This document shows positions 58,561-64,000 of a stretch of 64,000 nt of DNA, in pieces. A program made the translations under genes and the position numbers. Location of the stretch: NCBI GenBank assembly GCA_030522415.1, contig CM060118.1:16608151-16672150 (forward strand), in the 5' to 3' direction. Under the pieces are notes generated by a model. It saw only the letters and a list, made by a program, of their open reading frames with translations, was not told the origin of the DNA and ran no database searches. Numbering within the stretch: position 1 is the stretch's first letter; every line of letters begins with the position of its first letter. Source of the stretch: Channallabes apus. Lineage: Eukaryota > Chordata > Actinopteri > Siluriformes > Clariidae.

Positions 58561-58980
58561 CGGCTCTCCCGGCTGAGTGGTAGTGGTAGCCTTAATGAGG
58601 GAGGCCCCTAGTGACAGGGAGGAATTGGCAACGACTAAATTATACCCAAAAAATCAATAACCCCTGTCTGCAGCCTGCAGATCGGGGCGCGGCTGAATCT
58701 GGGGCGGGGCTGCACGTGTCGCCCCGCCCACATGGTTTCAAGTAAAGTAATGACGTCGCGCAACGTTCCTCCCACAACTCCTCTCATTGGTTAGTGAAAT
58801 GAATTGAAGTCGCTGCCACGATAAACAGGAAATGCCGTTGGAAACAGTACTTAGGAATTATACATTTTATACAAATGCTGAAATGCTTATTTATTCAGCT
58901 TTCAGATGCGTACAAAACTCAGTTAAGTTTTTTTAATAATTTTTTTTATGTACGCTTATGACTTGTTTGTAGTTCAAGGT
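58561..58980. promoter_or_regulatory. Orphan GC-rich, promoter-like island
   Basis: A perfect 9-bp inverted repeat GGGCGGGGC/GCCCCGCCC (58702-58710, 58721-58729) has the E-box CACGTG in its loop. ATGACGTCGCG follows at 58750-58760 and an inverted CCAAT (ATTGG) at 58787-58791. No gene start was found beside it. It may belong to the upstream hAT fragment or to a transcript I cannot see. Confidence 0.35.
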
Positions 58981-58983
58981 TAC

Positions 58984-59265
58984 ATACATTTACAAGCAAG
59001 ACTTCCGCTGTTTAGTTTCCCATTTCTGGCAATCCGTGACTAAAAATTAAAATGTCAACCAATCGCGTTAATTTACAGCCTTTTTTTTTATTGTTAATAA
59101 AATACATAAATGTGTAAAAGTATCCACTATCCATATGTTATTAAATTAATAAATAGAAAAGGGTTGTTAAACATTTATAAATACAAACATTTATGACACA
59201 TGAATGAATTATGATGACACATTAATGAATTTCACTGTTATTTATTTATTTATACTGTTCACAGT
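58984..59265 (+). repeat. Left arm of a ~280-bp inverted repeat
   Basis: ATACATTTACAAGCAAGACTT, GTCAACCAATCGCG, CACTATCCATATGTTATTAA and ATGACACATGAATGAATTAT recur in the opposite orientation at 61722-62006. The arms enclose about 2.46 kb. Similarity is high but includes small indels. Confidence 0.85.
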
Positions 59266-59336
59266 TATTTCTGATAGAGGAGAAAGCAGGTATTTATACA
59301 TCTCTCTGTAGTCAAGCATTAATTCTCCCTCCCAAT

Positions 59337-59880
59337 CTAATAATGGCACGTGAAACAGCAGTCTGGGTCCTCTGTGCCATTATAAAATCCTCTGAGGAAA
59401 ACACGTTTCCCATTTCCGTAATAACCGAAGCAGGTCATGAATAACATTTTACACATTTTGCATTCTTTAATTTCAAAGGGCACTCGTAATTCAGCCCTTG
59501 ATGTTTCACTCCATTTTTCCCAGTTCACAACACCTAGTCAAAAACACACACAAAGCAGAAGTCATCTAGGATTGTTAGCCATGATACAGCTTTAAAAATA
59601 CAATAAGCAAAATTACATAAAAAAAAGGACAGATGCTTACTGTCAAACCATGCATAGTGTGCCTTCTGTCTGAACTGGGTCCTGTTCACAATTGCACTAA
59701 AGCAACTGCAAGTAAGCGAAAGATTCATGTAGGCAGCATCTCCATCCTGTAGCACTACTTCCAAGATCTCCATGGGTACTGTATATGGAATAGTTTTAAC
59801 CCTTCATTTGCTTAAATGAAACAGGACAGTATTACAGCACTTAAGAGACTTACATCCAAAAGTTGCAACTCAGGAGTCAT
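59337..59880 (-). CDS. F-box-like/Cys-rich small protein, fish-expanded family
   Basis: Exons 59854-59880 (MTPELQLLD), 59641-59778 and 59337-59533. The middle exon reads PMEILEVVLQ...LSLTCSCFSAIVN...WFDS, like an F-box-type helix set; F-box proteins recruit substrates to SCF ubiquitin ligases. The last exon has VVNWEKWSE and a Cys cluster CKMCKMLFMTC...CCFTC, probably zinc-binding. The 59641/59533 join is canonical and in frame. The first join is not: to read LDVPMEIL the G must serve both sides, leaving no canonical GT-AG intron, so the gene may start at the ATG at 59773 or be decaying. I recall similar multi-copy uncharacterised fish proteins; the function is not established. Confidence 0.55.
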
Positions 59881-59889
59881 GATTGCCTT

Positions 59890-60620
59890 TTGTGCCTAAA
59901 AAGGATAGCAGAGAAGACATGTAATTCTACATATGTTAAGAAAATATGACAAAAAAGTCATATTAAGTGTAATTAAATTACATTATTTTCAATTTGCCTC
60001 TTGAGTCTCTTTGTTGCACATCTTTCTTCTTCAGACCTCTAATGAAATGTAGTAAAGGAGAGGTATGTTTATATTATGTAAATAAAAGTTTTCAAAATAA
60101 TAAGTGCTATGCCTTTAAAATAAAAAAATTGACTGATTCTTATTAAACATACAAAAGTTACTCTCGTTGTGCTCTTGTTCATGACCCTAAATAGATTACA
60201 AACTGAAGCGATTGTTACATATCGCAATATGTACATTTACAATACTTGAATATTTTTTATTATATTGCACAGGCCTAGTATATATAATGTAAAAGCGACA
60301 CCTTAGCAAAAAGTTTAGTGCTAGTTCATAAAATGTAGAGAAATAAACCTTAAGGTGAAATTCTCCAAAAGAAGCAAACACCATCTCCTAATACCAGGCA
60401 TGTCTTTCTGAGGGGAAAAAATTATACTTTCTAATTACTTTCTATTTATATGGCAAATATACATTAGAGTTTTTACTCACCTCTGTAAAATCAAAGTCCC
60501 CTGCGGTTGCAAAACTCAGGGAATACTGGAATTGTAAACATTACAAATACATTTGTTCTATACTGGATCAAAATCTAGTTTAAAAAAAACCATCAGCTCT
60601 ATAAACTTACCATCAGAACA
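59890..60620. other. No further exon identified
   Basis: AT-rich DNA upstream of the F-box-like gene. A minor hAT-like motif (TATCGCAATATG near 60219, ATTGCACAGGCCTAG near 60263) could be a decayed element end. Confidence 0.35.
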
Positions 60621-60623
60621 ATG

Positions 60624-60675
60624 ATTCAAGATTCAAAGAACTTTATTAATCCCAGAGGGAAATTGTTAATAAACA
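60624..60675 (-). repeat. Short LINE 3' tail (Rex type)
   Basis: GATTCAAGATTCAAAGAACTT then TATTAATCCCAGAGGGAAATT is the 3' end of a common teleost LINE, in reverse; only about 50 bp are present. Confidence 0.55.
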
Positions 60676-60959
60676 ACAGACAAGCGTCGAAGGTGGGATG
60701 CCACAGTTGTTGCTGAAATGTTGTCGTGGAAGGCCACAATCTACCTTGAAAAATACATTATTTTAAATGCTTTTACATTTATTTATTCAAATGATTACTG
60801 GTACCATATCGTTGAAGTGTTCATACTTTAAAATCAGACATACTTAAAAATCATGCACAGAGCATTACTGGCTGGTTTGGCACCATAGTAAACAAACTAA
60901 AGTGACAAAAGCAAAATTGTTAAACTCACCATCATGGTGCACTGCCAACTGGAACTGTT

Positions 60960-61150
60960 TTTTGATGTGATAATGCACCAACTGTGGCATACTGGTGTAC
61001 GGTTCGGAAGATCCCAGGTTCAAACCCCACAACCACCAAGTTGCCACTGTTGGGTCTTTGAGCAAGGCCCTTAACCCTAAACTGCTCAGATGTGTAATGA
61101 GATTTTAAAAAATGGATAAGAGCGTCTGCCAAATGCCTAAATGTAAATGT
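60960..61150 (+). repeat. SINE fragment with AAATGTAAATG tail
   Basis: CAGGTTCAAACCCCACAACC, CCACTGTTGGGTCTTTGAGC and GAGCGTCTGCCAAATGCC with an AAATGTAAATG tail match the fuller copy at 63147-63330. The tRNA-like A box is missing. Confidence 0.8.
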
Positions 61151-61401
61151 ATGTGCAGAAAGGGCAATTGCTGCAGTAGTCTTTTAAATACTGCTCACAC
61201 TGTCCCTTGCTTAATACTGTTTTGTGCATGTTTGCGTAGATCATTGGTTTTAGTATCAAATTATTTAAATTGTTCTGTAGAAGTCATTTTTAATGTAGTG
61301 ATTTTAACTTGTACTTTAAAAGAGCAAAATGTTAGGATTTGTTTCTGTGAGTAAAATGATTCAGCACAAGATGCATGAAAGGAGGGCTTGTTTTCTATAT
61401 A

Positions 61402-61720
61402 CAGTGGCTTGCAAAAGTTTTCGGTCCCCTTGAACTTTTCCACATTTTGTCACATTACATCCACAAACATGAATAAATTTTATTGGAATTCCACGTGAAA
61501 GACCAATACAAAGTGGTGTACACGTGAGACGTGGAACGAAAATAATACATGATTCCAAACATTTTTTACAAATAAATAACTGAAAAGTGGGGTGTGCATA
61601 ATTATTGCTGTTTTTATAATTATTCATCCCCCTGAGTCAATAAAATTGATTCATGTTTGTGCTGTAATGTGACAAAATGTGGAAAAGTTCAAGGGGGCCG
61701 AATACTTTTGCAAGCCACTG
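61402..61720. mobile_element. Mariner/Tc1-type MITE, 319 bp
   Basis: TA at 61400-61401 and 61721-61722. Ends CAGTGGCTTGCAAAAGTTTT and inverse are nearly perfect for about 60 bp (through CCACATTTTGTCACATTAC). The interior is non-coding. Abuts the right arm of the large inverted repeat. Confidence 0.9.
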
Positions 61721-61721
61721 T

Positions 61722-62006
61722 ACATAAATAAATAACAGTGAAATTCATTAATGTGTCATCATAATTCATTCATGTGTCATAAATGTTTGTATTTATAAAT
61801 GTTTAACAACCCTTTTCTATTTATTAATTTAATAACATATGGATAGTGGATACTTCTGCTGAGAATATTCCACATTTATGTATTTTATTAATAATATATA
61901 TAAAAAAAAGCTGTAAATAAACGCGATTGGTTGACATTTTAATTTTTAGTCACGGGTTGCCAGATATGGGAGAAATAAACAGCGGAAGTCTTGCTTGTAA
62001 ATGTAT
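61722..62006 (-). repeat. Right arm of the ~280-bp inverted repeat
   Basis: Reverse complement of 58984-59265 with minor differences. It ends exactly at the start of an LTR fragment (62007). Confidence 0.85.
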
Positions 62007-62365
62007 TGTAGCGTTTTTCGACGCTAGCAGGGATCTTGGAGTACCAGTGAGCTTACTTGCTCCCCAATGCAAATGGCTGGGGAGTAGTTTATTTCTCTCA
62101 GCACAAGCACACATACACAGGTCAAGCACACACACATACACGCACCCAACTTGGCCGAAGCCACTAACCCAAACACCCTTCTCTCTCATGGTAGAGACAG
62201 AGAAAACCCCCGCAAAGCATGACGGTCGTCAGCTGCCGGCCCGCCCACGCCACACTGCCCCCACCCGAGCTCTGACCGTCCCCAGTCACCATGACTCTCA
62301 GTCTTGGAGGCGTGAAGGCGGTCAGCGCTGTGTACGCCGGGGTCCTTTTGTGGAGAAGCACACCC
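62007..62365 (-). mobile_element. Fragment of the same Gypsy family: LTR plus 3' internal stub
   Basis: 62007-62254 is an older, diverged copy of the 53693 LTR in reverse (TGTAGCGTTTTTCGACGCTAGCA to CCACGCCACA). It continues into about 100 bp matching the internal 3' region (CTGCCCCCACCCGAGCT, GACCGTCCCC). The rest of the element is missing. Confidence 0.8.
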
Positions 62366-62369
62366 AGAT

Positions 62370-62560
62370 AGCAAGGTGACATTGATTCAATGTTGAAATT
62401 TCATCAGAATCATCATTTTGGTTGAGGTTGATTTTTCAATGCTAAATAATGTTGAATCAATGTTGATAATTCAATGCTTTTCAGTGTTGAAAAGACAAAC
62501 ATTGAATCAATGTTGATTTTTGGTTGTGGAACCCATCCTCATTCAACAATGTAAGGCAAA
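62370..62560. repeat. ATTGAATCAATGTTGA-based dispersed repeat
   Basis: Several imperfect repeats of TTGAATCAATGTTGA (62388, 62450, 62503) alternate with inverted versions. Looks like a teleost non-autonomous DNA element; boundaries unclear. Confidence 0.45.
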
Positions 62561-62659
62561 TTAAATTAACTAAGTGCATTTCTATAAAAATGTGTATGCA
62601 TGTGTGTATGTGTTTAAAACAGGTTAAAAAATTGACAAGAGATTTGCCATGGTGCTTAA

Positions 62660-62676
62660 AATAATAATAATAATAA

Positions 62677-62729
<53 letters not shown>
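62660..62729. repeat. (ATA)n/(AT)n microsatellite
   Basis: Runs of AATAAT and then about 25 AT dinucleotides. Confidence 0.9.
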
Positions 62730-62731
<2 letters not shown>

Positions 62732-63079
62732 AGGAAAAAAAATAATTTGACGGTAAGTTTTGTGTATTTACCTTGCTGTCTAGTTTACTCACTTGACAGC
62801 TTAATTCCTGTTTGCCGTTCAAAAGTACTCAATTTTCGGCTCGCATTTAACATTGGAGGGTGTTTTTACACTGTCGCCACGTCATTATAATACACTCTAC
62901 AGGCATGAGAATTCAATATGTTGTAGTCTGGAAGTTCCTGCCACTCACGGTGAAAGAATTTTGGCGATGCGACCTACGGTATTCTGTTGGGAAGCATTTG
63001 TTTGAGACCTTAGTTCCTGTTTCCCGTTGTCTGTGTCTGACCCAGAGCAGTGTGCGTGCCCCACATGGAAAGAACCTAT

Positions 63080-63480
63080 ATGAGGATATATGCGCATATA
63101 TGAAACCTATATGCAGTATATATGCGCATATAACCGCACCTATATGGGGCCAGGGGTAGCTCAGTGGTTAAGGCATTGGACTAAGGTTCAAACCCCACAA
63201 CCACCAAGTTGCCACTGTTGGGCCCTTGAGCAAGGCCCTTAACCCTCAACTGCTCAGATGTATAATGAGATAAAAATGTAAGTCACTCTGGATAAGAGCG
63301 TCTGCCAAATGCCTAAATGTAAATGTAAATATGAGGATATATGCGCATATATGAAACCTATATGCAGTATATATGCACATATATGATAATATATATGCTG
63401 CATATATGCGTATATATGCTGCATATATGTGTATATATGCCACATGTAGGCAACATTGAGGTGCATATATGTGCATATAC
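63080..63480. repeat. TATATGCGCATATA palindromic repeat cluster
   Basis: GAGGATATATGCGCATATATG...AAACCTATATGCAGTATATATG occurs at 63083-63132 and again at 63333-63382, with a further partial copy at 63711-63737. The 14-bp palindrome TATATGCGCATATA and variants (GCTGCATATATG) repeat. A SINE separates the first two blocks. Confidence 0.75.
63147..63330 (+). repeat. tRNA-derived SINE, near full length
   Basis: Head GGGGTAGCTCAGTGGTTAAGGC (A box) and AGGTTCAAACCCC (B box), then CCACTGTTGGGCCCTTGAGC, GATAAGAGCGTCTGCC and the tail AAATGTAAATGTAAAT. Inserted in the palindromic repeat cluster. Confidence 0.88.
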
Positions 63481-63482
63481 AG

Positions 63483-64000
63483 GCCATATATGTCTCCTGT
63501 ATTGCTTCTTTATATCCACATATAAGCCCTACTGTATATGTACATACAAGATATGTCTCCTATGGCAGGATCTGGTCATTTTAGCTCATATCTCACTTTG
63601 GCAACTGTCATACATGATGCCTAGCTCATATTTTCTATTATCAAGGCAATAACTAAGAACTAACAAAAAAAATGCAAAAAACTAATCCTAATTGCCCACA
63701 TACAGTATATGAGGATATATGCACATATATGAAACCTCAGTCTCCGTGAAAATCTTTTTGAAACACGTCACTAAAATTAACTGAAATGAGAAATATATCT
63801 ATATAAAGCTTAAAGTGTCTACTTTTAAATGATGCAAGTCACATTGAAAACAAATATTCTCAGTTTATGTAATCCGTATGAAACCAAGGAGAGGCACAGA
63901 ATTTCTGTCACACTTATATGCTAATGACCCGAGGCAGGACACGCCCACACGCCAATCACACGGAAATCAGTCCGGGTAATTTACATACTAGACCACGCCC
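63483..64000. other. No gene seen
   Basis: AT-rich end of the window with one partial palindromic repeat unit near 63711. Nothing else supported. Confidence 0.4.

Overview
This is a vertebrate nuclear window, almost certainly from a ray-finned fish. Genes are split by GT-AG introns. There are two vertebrate-type tRNA genes, host genes with clear vertebrate family membership (DOK, PAIP2, C2H2 zinc-finger, TMEM132), and a dense load of teleost-style Tc1/mariner transposons, tRNA-derived SINEs and RTE/L2/L1-like LINE pieces. The repeat mix suggests an ostariophysan such as a catfish, but that is inference only.

Layout: 1-253 ends with what may be the last exon of an unidentified plus-strand gene. 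7456-12412 holds a TMEM132-family gene whose exons are recognisable but which carries in-frame stops, a frameshift and a missing middle, so it is probably a pseudogene. 14053-14390 holds tRNA-Glu(CTC) and initiator tRNA-Met(CAT). 17552-25985 (minus) is a zinc-finger locus. One 5' exon pair can be joined in frame to either of two tandem, related 3' modules, each ending in three fingers. A promoter-like CRE/ETS cluster lies just upstream. 28762-31730 is an L1/Tx1-like LINE with both ends and a target duplication but a large internal deletion. 35382-38809 (minus) is a complete five-exon DOK docking-protein gene. 39136-42743 holds two convergent copies of one Tc1 family. 47601-51802 (minus) is a complete four-exon PAIP2B-like gene. 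53693-58193 is a young Ty3/Gypsy LTR element, GC-rich in an AT-rich host. 59337-59880 (minus) is a small F-box-like/CxxC gene or pseudogene, lying between two ~280-bp inverted arms. The last 2 kb is SINEs, a fragment of a Gypsy LTR, and palindromic TATATGCGCATATA repeats.

The host genes are functionally unrelated: adaptor signalling, translational control by PABP sequestration, DNA binding, tRNA supply. Nothing here forms an operon or defence system. I found no convincing wholly new biological system. The most interesting items are the two-tailed zinc-finger locus, the decayed TMEM132 paralogue, the inverted-repeat segment around the F-box-like gene, and several rearranged or fused mobile elements.
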